Source: Eutypella sp. D-1
Lineage: Eukaryota > Ascomycota > Sordariomycetes > Xylariales > Diatrypaceae
Reading direction: 5' to 3'
NCBI GenBank assembly: GCA_023313575.1
Contig: JAJTTP010000002.1
Span: forward strand, 2,294,001-2,358,000
Length of the DNA stretch: 64,000 nucleotides
Shown here in pieces: positions 12,033 to 24,103 of the stretch. Numbering within the stretch: position 1 is the stretch's first letter; each line of letters opens with the position of its first letter. A model generated the notes under the pieces. It saw only the letters and a program-made list of their open reading frames with translations. It did not search any database and was not told the DNA's origin. The translations under genes were made by a program, and so were the position numbers.

Positions 12033-13145
12033 TTACACGATGGCGTAGGCGGACGCGTAGCTGACGCTCGAGTCGCTGACGTCCTCGACCAGGCTACTGC
12101 GCTGGTACTGGACGAACTTGAAGCGGAATTTTCCACCGCCGGCGGCTCCACCCTCCGCCTCCCTCGCGAGAACCTCGAGAGCCGCCATGGTGACGCCGAT
12201 GGGGTGCCGGCCGCAGACGGTGTTCTTCGTGTGGGCGAGGTTATCGACGAAGGCGGCGTGGTCGCCGGACGCGACGGCGTCCATGGCCAGCTGGTCGATC
12301 TGCCGGATGCTCTCGTGAATCGGGGGGTCGGAGGGCCGCGGCGCGTGCCGACCGAGCGACTGGATCCGCTGCACGTCGCCGCCCGGCGCGTAGGCCGTGT
12401 ACGTGAACCGCGACCCCCAGTGGCAAAAGTCCGAACTGACGATGAAGGCGTTGTCCGGGTCGCGCAGGTACGGGGCGAAGAGCTCGCCGAAGGCGCGCTC
12501 CTCGGCGGCGCCGTTGTCGCCCACGAGGACCGGCACGATGGTCGGGTACTCGGCCTCGGGCCGTCCGGGAAAGGTCTGCTTCAGCCGCTTGTACAGGTAC
12601 GGCAGGTGCATCTCGAGCGAGTGCTCGCTGACGTCCGAGCGGGCGGGGATGTCCTGGAAGCGACCCGTGGCGCGCAGCTCCCGCATGACCGCCTCATCCA
12701 CGGCCAGGTTCCCCAGCGGCGTCGCGTACGTCGCGAACCGCGTCAGCGCGCACCCCGCGAGGTAGTATGTGTGCGAGGGCCCCAGCACGAAGACGCGCTT
12801 CGCCCGGCTGAGGTCCAGACACTTGTACGCCCAGGCGGCGCACGGTCCGGAGTAGGAGTAGCCCGCGTGACTGCGAGGAGTTTTGGCCGAGCGAGGAAGG
12901 AGAAAATCAGCATATTCCTCTATTACGGGTCACGCCATGATAGATAGATAGATAGATACGAAGACAGGTTTGAAACCTTACGGTGCGATGATGACCTTGG
13001 CCCCGGATATGGGCAGATCGTTATGGTTGTCAACGGAGCTCGGGACGTCGGCGAGGAAGTCGTCGAGCTGCTGCGACAGCGAGGTGGGGTCGCCGTCATA
13101 CCAGCTGTCGGCATGACTGGCTTCTCGTGTGCCTCTCTGCGCCAT
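12033..13145 (-). CDS. MHO1: MEMO1 family protein (yeast Mho1)
   Basis: Two exons, 13145-12982 and 12870-12033, join in frame (donor GTAAGG, phase 2) to 333 residues. The N-terminus MAQRGTREASHADSWYDGD is typical of fungal MEMO proteins. The junction recreates KVIIAPHAGYSYSGP, the first active-site-like His; the second His lies in SEHSLEMHLPYLYKRL, and the Cys in NTVCGRHPIGV. The fold is related to class III extradiol dioxygenases. Human MEMO1 mediates ErbB2-driven motility and binds metal; in fungi the biochemical role is not settled. The frame ends YASAYAIV. Compared with the human protein (about 297 residues) it has a fungal insertion after the YTAYAPGGD segment. Confidence 0.93.
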
Positions 13146-14328
13146 TTGTCTTTTCCCGCTGTGCGAGCTTTCTTAAAAAAAAATGTTGTGTCCTCTCTCG
13201 TTGCGGGTGCTCTCGTACTAGGAAATCGGGTGACGATTATAATATAACCTTGGGACTGCGTGAGTAAAACCAGGTGTAACTACTTTTTTGTTGCAAGGTG
13301 TGGTCCCGTGGTAGAATACGTGGATTATTGAATTACGAATGGCAGCAGGAAGCTATCCATGGATCGCATCTCAAGCGGGTTACAAGGTGGGGTGGGGGCC
13401 ACCTAGGAATGTTATCTTCATCCAAAGATGTATGTTGGGGTATAACTGTCGGTGCCCCGCGTTACCCAACCTCCAACCCCGATTACGTAGTAGCACAGTA
13501 ACACACTATTTGAGTGGTGGTGGGAGGGTCCCGCCCCGTCCGTCCCGTATTTAGAGCTCTAGTTGGCCAACTTTGACGTACTACAGGTATGTACCTACTG
13601 AGATATCTACCTACATAAGTACTGAGAAGCTTCAAATGCCCCGCACTGGAAGGATCCATAGCATGACCACAACGCAGTGATAGGGTATGATACATGGTAA
13701 GTAGCATAAGTAGGTATATAAGTAGTAATTCCTAGAAAACAGAAATGGGACATGTCTTATGTATATCAATAGCTGAAGGCTTAAGCCATACTGGGCGTTT
13801 ATAACGACGATCAATGAATTAGGATACTGAATATATTCAAGCAAGGGTGTCCTCGAATTGCCTATAGCTCCATACCAATCAGCAGTACAAAGAGCCAAGG
13901 AAGGGGGTATAGGTGTAGCGCAGGACACCTTTATTTTTATTTTTATTTTTATTTTTATTTTTATTTTTTTCAATTTATAACACCTACATTGATGACCAGA
14001 TCGAACTGATTCAAAATCAATGGTTGTTCAGCTCACATTCGACTATTCCATTGTATTCACCGGTTCCTAGCTAGAACTAAAAGCACGAAGTCCGGGGCGC
14101 GCACCTCCGGACGTCCCGTTCAGTGCCCGCCGGCTCTGTGAAAACACAACCTCCTTTCCCGGGTATACACGCTTGCATAACAATCGCCTAAACGCCCCCA
14201 TCTTTCTAATGTAGAGACCAGAGCTTAAATCCTTCCAGCATCGTAAACTAACTATCAGCCGTCATTCGAACGCCCCCAAGTCCTGCCCAGAAGTAACTAA
14301 CAAACCCGTATACAAAGCCAGGTGAGGG
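13146..14328. other. Intergenic, upstream of MEMO1
   Basis: This is the 5' flank of the MEMO1 gene and the 3' flank of the cysteine-rich protein gene. Apart from an ATTTTT microsatellite (annotated separately) and short ACCTAC motifs I see no structure or gene. Confidence 0.55.
13930..13971. repeat. ATTTTT microsatellite
   Basis: About six tandem copies of ATTTTT, ending in a 7-T run. Seen directly in the sequence; non-coding. Confidence 0.95.
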
Positions 14329-15206
14329 TCAGCAGACCCCAACATCAGCGGGTGTAGTAGTAGTAGACCACCAGCCGCGACCACCACGGACCCCGAGCTT
14401 GCCAGCCCCACCGCCTGTGCTGTTGCCAGCACACCGCAGACACCGCCTGCGTTCGCCAAGCTTCGTGATGGAGCAGTGCGAGCATACGTGCTTTCCGCAC
14501 GCGCCGCAGCCCGTCGTTGTCGTCGTCTGGAAGCCGACGTCCCCGCCCTCATCGACGTCCATCATAACGTCGTCGTCGTCGTTGTCCCCGTCGTCCAGAC
14601 CAGCGCCCGACGCCATAAGCGCCCGCCCGCAGTCCTCGCAGCTCGTTGGCGTGTAGGCGCTTGTTGTTGTTGGTATCGCTGATGATAGTGAGTTGGTCGC
14701 GACCGCGGCGGCCATGCCTGGTGTCGTTGGTGGGAGCTTCCAGAAGTTGTGTAGAGATGTCTGTTGTTGTTGCTGCGTTTCTCTCCTGCTGTTGGTGTTG
14801 TTATGTATTGTCATCTCTAACTGGGGCGTCGGTTCATGTTGGTTTTTTTGTGCGGCGGCCGAGTAGAGGATGTCCAAGGTTCGTTCTAGTTTTATTATCA
14901 GTCTATGAACGCAACAGTTTGCAAAATAGCGGAGGTCCTTCGGTAAGGAGGAATGCGGGAATCCGATCGACCGACGACGAGAGACTTACGGTGAATGATA
15001 TCAGCCGGGGGTCGACTGTCGCGGAAACGCTTCATCGTCCGGCTCGGCAGGTACGCGGGAACGGCGCCCCGCGAAGACGGCGTGGTCGGCATAGAACCGA
15101 AGTCTAGGTCCATTGACCCGGACTCGAATGGCCGCTGCGGCGAGCTAAAGGTGCTCGAGGACGCGAAGGAGAACTCCGACTCGGAACGCTTGCGCTTCAG
15201 AACCAT
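14329..15206 (-). CDS. Cysteine-rich conserved fungal protein
   Basis: Two exons, 15206-14990 and 14885-14329, joined through a GTAAGT donor, give 257 residues. The N-terminus MVLKRKRSESEFSF with a basic patch looks nuclear. It is followed by AYLPSRTMKRFRDSRP, and the splice creates IIHQRTLDILYSAAAQ, a block I recognise from conserved fungal hypothetical proteins. The C-terminal half has paired cysteines (CEDCGRAL, CGACGKHVCSHC, RRCLRCAG), spaced like a zinc ribbon, with an acidic DDGDNDDDDVMMDVDEGGD stretch between the first two pairs. Metal binding is inferred from the Cys spacing only; function is unknown. The final 25 residues are Gly/Thr-rich and the stop position is less certain than the rest. 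Confidence 0.78.
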
Positions 15207-16216
15207 GGTGGGGGTTGGGAGGTGGTTGTTCGGGGGGGAGGGGAGGGGATATTCAAGTCAGAATTTGATGCGATGCTATGCGATGTGATGTGACAACCTC
15301 GGGACGCAACAATGTTTTATTAGATGAAAGTAGGGTTACTTGATGGAAATTTGCGGATGATGATGGCGGGTATATGCTGAGATTGGAAAGTAGTGGACTG
15401 GAAGAATGAGGGAAATGCTAAAGATGGATGATGAATAAGTGCTTTAACGAATATTAGTAGGAGGACTTAAGAAATATGCCCGTCATGCAGGTGTACTTAG
15501 TTATAAGGGTTTAGAGTACGGGGTACGAAGTAGAGGTCAGTTATGTAGGTACTCCCTAGCCTGCATTGGGATGAACGCGTCGCGGGAAGCACGTATTACC
15601 GCAGTCCCCCCCACTTTACTACGGCGCGCATTTTCGCGTAAAGGAGGTATGTACGAAGTAACATTGGGGACCCACTAACTAATACGCAAAGGCCGCATCG
15701 CAAAGGCCGCATCGCATCAATAGCTTCTGAATATATATTTTCCGGCTGCCCTTGGTGTCGTATTCTATATGCCACGGTAGATTTTTCTTTGGAGCATAGC
15801 TGATGTCTAGATCATCCGTTCCGGCCACCGGAGTCCCGGGCCGCATTTTATATGGGTCGGTATCCATCTTCCCGGCTCCGGGTGGGTCCATTGCCGCTCG
15901 AAGTGGTTCCGTGTAGACACAGCAAGCAGCCTTTACTGTCAAGGCGGTTCGGTATCATTCATATAGTCAGAATGAGATCTAGCCGGATGGATCATCGCAT
16001 TACTTAAAGACCAGATACATTATAGATAACTTTATTACGAGATATAACTATTGCTAGGCGTGGATGAGATAGGAAACGGAAGCTCCTATCCCGTATTTAC
16101 TAAGGCTAGTCGCACGTATATACCATCATGCTATCCCTTCATTATTCCTATGTATATATCGATATAATGATGCACAGGTTAGGTTTCTATTACCAAAACG
16201 TCGAATGCTACACTCA
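15207..16216. other. Intergenic with a doubtful small frame
   Basis: Holds the promoter of the cysteine-rich gene. A minus-strand frame at 15942-15679 could encode 87 residues (centre DLDISYAPKKNLPWHIEYD), but it has no family resemblance and runs through a 14-bp duplication at its 3' end, so I do not call it a gene. Confidence 0.4.
15685..15712. repeat. 14-bp tandem duplication
   Basis: GCAAAGGCCGCATC occurs twice head to tail, followed by a further GCATC. It looks like a recent replication-slippage event. Confidence 0.9.
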
Positions 16217-17562
16217 TCAACGCTCAGGTTTCGAAGAGGCCTGTATTTCATTTCCACGCCACCCGCTATCCATCTCCCCGATCTGCGGGTTGCCCATCTC
16301 GCACAGCGGAGTGCCCGCCGTCTCCGGAGTCACTCCCCACGGGCCGCTGGAAGAGCCCTTGGCCAACTCCATGGCCTTGCTGTGATCGCTCTCTGTACCT
16401 ACCACCGTGAAGCCGTCATAAGATCGTCCCGCTGAAGCATCCCTGGACCCGGCTCGTTTCCTGCCCGCGGCCTGCCTCCTCCTCCTCCTCCACCACCACC
16501 AGAGATACAGCAGACCGAGCAGACCAAACAGGCCTACGACAGCCCCCACCACTGTTCCTGCTATGGCACCTTTGGACAGTCCCGTAGCCGCAGAGTCCCT
16601 CTAAATATTTGTTAGCAGTCCATCATCACGACCGCTGAACCTCCCTGCTAAGAGTTTTACATATGTGTAGGGAAAATAGGTAGGTCCAACCTACAGAATC
16701 CAGTCTAAACCCATCTATCGGGTGGGCGTACGCGTGATCGGTGTTGGTGGAGGCGTACCACGTGGCCGTCGCGGTAAGGCTCGCCGTGTCAAATTGCGTG
16801 ACCTGGACCGTCTGTCCCTGCTGGAATGCACTGTAGCACGTCCCTCCGTAGGCCGGCCTGTTTGGGTCTACGGGAGATGGCGGTACGCCAAGCTGGAAGC
16901 CGCTAGGGCGTCATGTCGGTCAGTGAATTGTCGATATCATGGTATGAGACTCTCCTCCGCCTCCGTTCTCTCAGGCAATCCGTCTGTGCATAATATCACT
17001 AACATACCCTTCCGTTCCCAGCCCGGTAACTTCCACCAGCCCCCCCCCCCCAAAAAAAAACACACACACCCGCCTCCTGAGGCAGCGACACGAATAAAAC
17101 AGACAGAGAACAACACACGTACGAAATGCAGCAGGCAATATACCCGTTCTCCCAGATGCGGGCGGTGTGCCAGGCGGAGGGGCTGACGAGGGGGCTGAAG
17201 AAGGGAGCGACGGAGCTGGAGGCGTTTCCGACGCTCGAGTAGCCCTCGATGAACTAGGACGGGAAGCAGTCGCCGAACCGGGTCCCCGGCACCGGCTGCG
17301 GCTCGTTCACCCAGATCTCGTACACCGGCGACGAGAGCTGCGTCAGTCGCGCCTCCGCGCACGACGCCGGCCCCGTGAATGTTGTTGTTAGCGCCACGAT
17401 CGTCACTGTCACGTATTGCGTCGGCGACATGCCCGCTGGTGACGGCACCGCGCTGGATGACATTGCTGTATCAGCCGTGTTGCCCGTCGTAGTCGTCGTC
17501 GTAGTGTCAACCGCAATACTAGGTGCCAGCTTGACACCGTTCTCTTGACGGAGAACAGACAT
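16217..17562 (-). pseudogene. Single-pass membrane protein gene with one in-frame TAG
   Basis: Three exons, 17562-17123, 16902-16695 and 16600-16217, join in frame (donors GTACGT and GTAGGT; the first intron has CACTGAC before its acceptor) to 344 codons. Codon 103 is TAG (17256-17254), after FGDCFPS and before FIEGYSSVG. The ectodomain pattern, WVNEPQPVPGT, CFPS-x-FIEGY, FSPLV-x-PSAW, NGYIACCISGFQLG, RPAYGGTCYSAF, AHPIDGF, fits a fungal surface-protein family I recall but cannot name. A membrane helix (IAGTVVGAVVGLFGLLGLLYL) and a WWWWRRRRRQ stop-transfer follow. Nothing else is broken, though a Cys I expect in SPLV-C-PS is Ser. It could be a null allele, an assembly error, or a readthrough gene. 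Family function is unknown. Confidence 0.75.
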
Positions 17563-19591
17563 CTAGGAAATTTGAACGTAATCAGATTAAGCTGTCTGAA
17601 AATAATAAGGCCTGGGGGTATAGTCGCAAGCGAATGGACCCGGGAGGGTCGACTAAGTTCACAGCGAGGTCCTTGCATGGAACTTGCAAGACGATACTGA
17701 TGCCTCCACATAACCAGGTGCGTGAATGCCGGGCCAGGTATATCAGTCGGATGGTGATCAAAGCCGGACTCCAGAACTGCATGAAATGTCCGAGAAAGTA
17801 TCGATAATATGGGGGCGTACGCTACGGGGCTAGCTAGTCTCTACAGTGGCCGCGCAAAACTTCCTCCTTGATACGATGCGCTCTAGGACTTCTGCATGGG
17901 AAAGGGGAAGCTTATAGGCATGTCGCATACATGTCAGAAACCATGGTCGAGACCGAACCTGGTTTGGGCCTTCCGCCCCCAGATTCAAGACATGCCCCCT
18001 CTTCCAACTGATTAGAACGCTACAGAAAGCCTGAGACTGAGGAGAATCCTACGGGCCGATCCCGTGGCTGCGTAGGGAACAAGGATTCAAATATTCACGC
18101 GAGAAATCGCATAATAGGGAGCCAAGCCTGACATTATGCCTAATAGAGCGTTTGAACAGGCGCGCGCCATCATGTCTCTCTCTTTGCAGAGCAGAAAATA
18201 GCACAGACACGCGTAAAAAAGATATTTATCTAATGAACGCCTCCGAGGCCCCCGTATTGGTTACACGCTTGTATTTTGCTGCATCGGAGCCATCGGCCTA
18301 ATTATGTAGAAACGATCGGTAAGTTCAACTTGGAAGAAATCATGAAGAAGGATTTGAGATATTTCTCGCGTAGGCCTATGCCTAGCTATACACGTAGAAG
18401 GTCGCGCAGGCAAGATATGCCGTGCTTAGAAGCTAAATATATGCTTAGTCCGTCTGTCTCGATGTATAGAAAGACCGGATCGCCCCCATACCCCAACCGG
18501 TGTCTTGTCTTAGAAAGTGAAACAGACGCGGGTATAGTGCGATTTATCTCGTATGTGTAAGATAGCGAGACTCTCGAAGGCCAATCCCCATGGAGGGCAA
18601 GCGCCGAGTGAACATGCCTGGCTTAGTGTACGTAATCTTTGACTGTCTTGCTTCGCTGGAACTGCCGCTGTTGTACGGGACCCAACGCTTACTAAGGAGT
18701 TCCTCGTCGCCCTCTCTTCCCGTGAGGTTGCGGGCTTCGCGTCTGGGTGTTGAAGGGAGGGCGTAAGGGCACTGCTGATACGCCACTTTTTCGAAAAATC
18801 CACGTTTGGGTGGGGCCTTTAGAAGTTCAGTATCGCCGCTCGTGGGTAGCGTAAGGCGCGCCTTCAAAGGTGCCCTTTTATTGGGGTGGACGGCACTTTC
18901 TTTTAGCTTTGGGGGAAATGTAACATTGATTGAGTATCGTCTAGTCATGGTAATGCGGAGTTAGGGAAGGAGTATTAACGCGGGCCGCAACTGGGTGGAT
19001 GTGCGGATACCACACGTTCGGCGTGGAGCCGAGCGACAACATTCACATGGGCATTCGGGCCGGGACGGCTCTGCTCTGCCGTAGCAGATACGCCGTCCCG
19101 ACCGGTTTCATTGATACCGCACACGCAAAGGTCTGAAGACCATTGCTCCCTCTAGTGGCTAATACAGCATAATACTTTGCTAATTACACTTGACTGCAGC
19201 TACTATGACTTGTTCGGCAGTAGATGAAGAAGCTATGCAAAGCCACGGCGGGACAATGCTCTCATTTTGACGACATGGTATTCTATGAGCTTGTTGTAGA
19301 GCATGTAGATATGGCACTTAGCGTACTGAAGTGAAAGAAGCACGTGGCGTCGGGGAGGTCATTGTCATGATCGTAGCCGGATCAGGAAAACATTGCGTAC
19401 AGGCTTAACACACGCAGAAGGCGTCGCTTTGTCATGAAACCTTACAAGCCTATGTAATTTCAACTGTAAAAAAAAGTTATGCGGCCCCATCCATCACCGA
19501 CGGGAATAGAAGTAACGTACGAAAGGACCAAAAAATAGTAAAACCTCAACGACCGGCGTATTCCAGTCCAAACATATCCGAGTCGAGTCAG
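17563..19591. other. Intergenic with a strong hairpin
   Basis: Upstream of the membrane-protein gene and of the kinase-like gene (divergent pair). A minus-strand frame at 18948-18544 (134 codons, basic and Pro-rich) and a short plus-strand frame around 18995-19135 have no family I recognise. A hairpin at 19061-19100 is annotated separately. Confidence 0.45.
19061..19100. other. Two-tier inverted repeat (hairpin)
   Basis: CGGGACGGC at 19061-19069 pairs perfectly with GCCGTCCCG at 19092-19100. Directly inside, TCTGCT pairs with AGCAGA around a 7-base loop, with a 3-base bulge on one side. Its role is unknown; it is intergenic. Confidence 0.85.
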
Positions 19592-21142
19592 ATGGGTGAT
19601 CGTTCAGCGGCCGACATCGCACGCACGACTGAACTGCTGCGGAAGTACTTCGACAATGGCCTGAAAAAACGCTTCGATTTCGAGCGCTACGTCGGCGGAG
19701 GCGCGCACGCGGTGACGTGGAAAATGAAGTACAAGCCGCACACGGCCGCGCCTGTCGAGCACATGGTTGTAAAGACGGAAGGGTACATCGTGCGCTTTGA
19801 CGATGATTTCGTACCGGAAGAAAGACCGCGACTGGATCCGGAAGACTCGGATTCCATAGACTTCGGCGACGACGATGATGATGCGGACATGTGGTCTGAC
19901 CCGATCGGAAACGAACGGAAGTGGCTGAAAGTCCGCGATCACCCCGACACTGCCCCCCTCCCCCCCCCCCCCCCCCCCAACCCGCGAGCAGGTAATTTGT
20001 GCTGACATAGATCGACAGATGCTAATGTGGGCAAAGCACATCATCCGCCTTATCACCGTGCCCAAAGATCCCCTCCGCCGAAAGATACGGGGCATCAGGC
20101 CGCATCACGCGCAGAGCTGGATCTACCTAGAATGGGTAGAGAACGGGACGCTCAAGGATTTCTTCCGGAGGGCGAGGGAGGAGGGGGTGGAGCGGTTGCC
20201 GAACAGGCTTCTGTGGAGGTTTTTCATGTGTTGTGAGTTGTTGCGCCTCGTTGAGCTTTGCTGAGAAAAAGCTCCCTGTGGATAAAAACCTAACTACTCA
20301 CACCCCTTTCCTCTAGTGATCCGGATGTGTATCGCAATGGGATGGCCACCGGCTGCCCCCGCAGACGGGACAACGCGACTGATAGAGCGCGTTGGCACAC
20401 GGGCTCCTCGTCGACTGATGCATAACGATATGCACGACGAGAATGGTGAGCTGGAAAGAATCAGGCGGGCTTGTGCTTAATAGTTGTGAACTAACCAGTG
20501 CCCCAGTCATGATCGGACCCTTCATCGATGACGACGAGGAAGAGGAACACGATATAGCGCCAATTCTAAAGTTGATAGATTTTGGAAGTGGATCACTGGC
20601 GACAGAACGCAGTGGAGGGTGAGTGCAGAGCCGAATGTTCACCTCCTTGTTTTCCTTCTTTCTTTTCTTTTTCTATTTCCTTTCTTCAGCTCAGTACAGT
20701 CCGACCCTGGAAGCGCTGACTGTTTCTACCCGTTATGGCTTTTAGAGGGTCACCATCCGATATGGCAGTCAAGGACAACATCCATGATATAGCATCGATC
20801 ATGGTCGGACTAGTGAGGCTGAACAGTGATTCGGGTCATTCGCCGGCGAATCATTTCCCTGGGGGCAAGGGCGCAGCGATCCAAACCTTGGCGTCTGGGA
20901 TTCTCCCCGACGAGTTCGGGAACGACCCGTGCCCAGGCCTTGACGAGGCACTGAGAAACCTCATCTGTCTCTGCCGGGCTACCGCCCATGACCAAATCCC
21001 GGGGATACGAGGGCTGTCGAGTCAGATAATGGATGCTATAGAGAAGAGAGATCAAGGATTTTATAATGGGGATCCGATAGAAGAAGATGGTGCAATTAGT
21101 GCTTTACTGAAGAAATTGTTGATGGATGGGCAACATACATAG
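19592..21142 (+). CDS. Atypical protein kinase, frame broken at a 19-C run
   Basis: Exons 19592-20232, 20317-20445, 20507-20618 and 20746-21142 join in frame at GTGAGT, GTGAGC and GTGAGT donors. The N-lobe has a Gly-rich VGGGAHAVTWKMKY and the Lys in HMVVKT. The splices rebuild the C-lobe: RLMHNDMHDENVMIG (catalytic Asp and Asn), then LKLIDFGSGSLA (DFG metal site), then a helical part DMAVKDNIHDIASIMVGL. All core catalytic residues are present, but HRD reads HND, as in fungal-expanded divergent kinases. Within exon 1 a run of 19 C (19960-19978) puts the first part, ending DHPDTAP, out of frame with the continuation REQVICADIDRQMLMWAKHI. The tract length is one base off for a continuous frame. 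Either the run is miscounted, or the gene is inactive or length-variable. Substrate unknown. Confidence 0.7.
19960..19978. repeat. 19-C homopolymer inside a coding exon
   Basis: An uninterrupted run of 19 C, preceded by TGCCCCCCT, within exon 1 of the kinase-like gene. It encodes polyproline in the upstream frame and marks the frame break. Confidence 0.95.
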
Positions 21143-21754
21143 AACAATGTACATCATCCGTATATAATCGACCACCAACCCCTGAGCCCCTGAATTGACT
21201 GGGTTATGGGTACATGTGTGCGTTACTCCGGAATTCTTGGCATGCAATATATGACTGCTAGGTACCTGGTAGGTAGTCGGGTAGCGACCTGGAGGGGTTA
21301 CCTGACAGACCTGATAAGATAAGACATCCATGAGTTTAAGTACCGGGAAGCGAGATCGGCTGTGAAATTTCGGGGTTGCTCAGGTGTGTGAATCATACCT
21401 ACTTGGGTACCTGCAGTTATACTCACCCATGCCTACAGGTTGCCCCTCAATGCCCCTCCATACCTTTTCCCATGCCTCCTCGCATTGGTGCATAACATTC
21501 CTATCTACCCCTAAGTACGTAATATATCAACCCATAAAATACCGTTAATTACCCACCTAGGCAAAAGAGGCAAAAAAGACCCCACGTTGAGTTGCTCTTT
21601 CCAAGGCCATAGGAGGTTTTAAATATAAATAATTTAAATGTTGACAAGGTTTTGGTGGAATTGTCCAAGAAAAACAAATAATAAATTTTTGGTTGACACA
21701 TCCTCTCGACCTCCGTTCCTCCATCTCCCTTTCTCACATTTAACTCGGTTCGCT
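21143..21754. other. Intergenic, LYS1 promoter
   Basis: The 612 bp between the kinase stop and the LYS1 start. It has pyrimidine-rich sequence just before the ATG (CTCCATCTCCCTTTCTCAC). I looked for a perfect TGACTCA general-control site and did not find one. Confidence 0.5.
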
Positions 21755-23019
<1,265 letters not shown>

Positions 23020-24103
23020 ACCGTCCCCTTCGGCCTTCGGGGTTCATATCGGGGTTGTCATGTGTGAAGAAAGGGGGGGGGGGTAAGAAAATAGGAAGAA
23101 AAGGAAGGAGAAAGAGAGACTAGACATAGACCAAACCAAAAAAGAAAGAAAACAACAACAAGAGATACCCTAGTGTAGGAAACGTGGGAGAGGATCCCAC
23201 AAGAGCCTAATAAGACATACATGCAAGGCCGGAGACCCCCCCCCCCCCCCTGTCCCCATCCCCACCAAACAATGCTATTTTCCGTCTTCCCCTCCGGATA
23301 CGGACATCTACATCATGCAGTGTAGTGTGTGCACGAGACGTTGCTCTCTCTCTCTAGGCCATGCCATCAAAGGCCGAATCGGGCAACCCGCTCTCCAGGG
23401 ATGATGCCTCGCAGGTAATGTGGGCATGGGCCCCGTCTTCTTTCCAGGTCGGCCAGGGTGTGGCCGCGGGGCAATCAGGGTATGCCCTCCAGAAGGACAT
23501 CAGTCGCGCGCAGCTTGAATTCCCGCCATGCACCTCCTAAATACTCTCTCTCCGTATGTATATACACTCGACGGGTAACTACCAGCCGGGATTTTTTTCC
23601 TGGCACCCCTTCGTTCGTAACATACCTGTCTCTACTTCGTAGGAAAGCCAGCCGGCTTCCTGCAGGATGCCATCATCGTACGGAACCCTCCCGGGGCCCG
23701 CAACCCCCCCCGCGCCTCAGATCGTCTATGAAGCCCCTACCCTAGGTTAGAATGGCAATGACAAGGAGTATGTATATATTACCCGATTAACGCTCACGGT
23801 GATAGGAAAAGAAATACCAAAACAAAATAAATGAGGATAATTGGCCCAAGAACTCTTTGATTAGATACCCCATAAGTTCGTCACCACAAATACAACCAGA
23901 TTTTCTTTTTTTTCTTGTTTTTTTCTTCTCAATCATGACGTACGCCACCCTTAGATCTCTGGGATATATTTCCATATGGCCACACACCTAATTTTAACAA
24001 CCAACCAAACAACCAACCAACCCTTTTCTCGGCACCTAACCTCAAACCCTGCCTGGAACCCCGTCCCCCCCCCCCCCCCCCCCCCCCGCCTTCTTTACTA
24101 CAA
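23020..24103. other. Convergent intergenic LYS1-HIS4
   Basis: Holds the 3' ends of both genes. It contains two long poly-C tracts, 23236-23250 (15 C) and 24065-24087 (23 C), and AACCAACCAA repeats near 24000-24020. No gene seen. Confidence 0.55.
24065..24087. repeat. 23-C homopolymer
   Basis: The longest of the G/C homopolymers in the window, lying 17 bp beyond the HIS4 stop codon in its 3' flank. Confidence 0.95.

Noticed and set aside
12204..12947. 247-codon plus-strand frame
   Set aside because: Antisense shadow of the MEMO1 gene in GC-rich sequence; no family resemblance.
16937..17362. 141-codon minus-strand frame
   Set aside because: It overlaps the first exon and first intron of the membrane-protein gene in another frame and includes homopolymer sequence.
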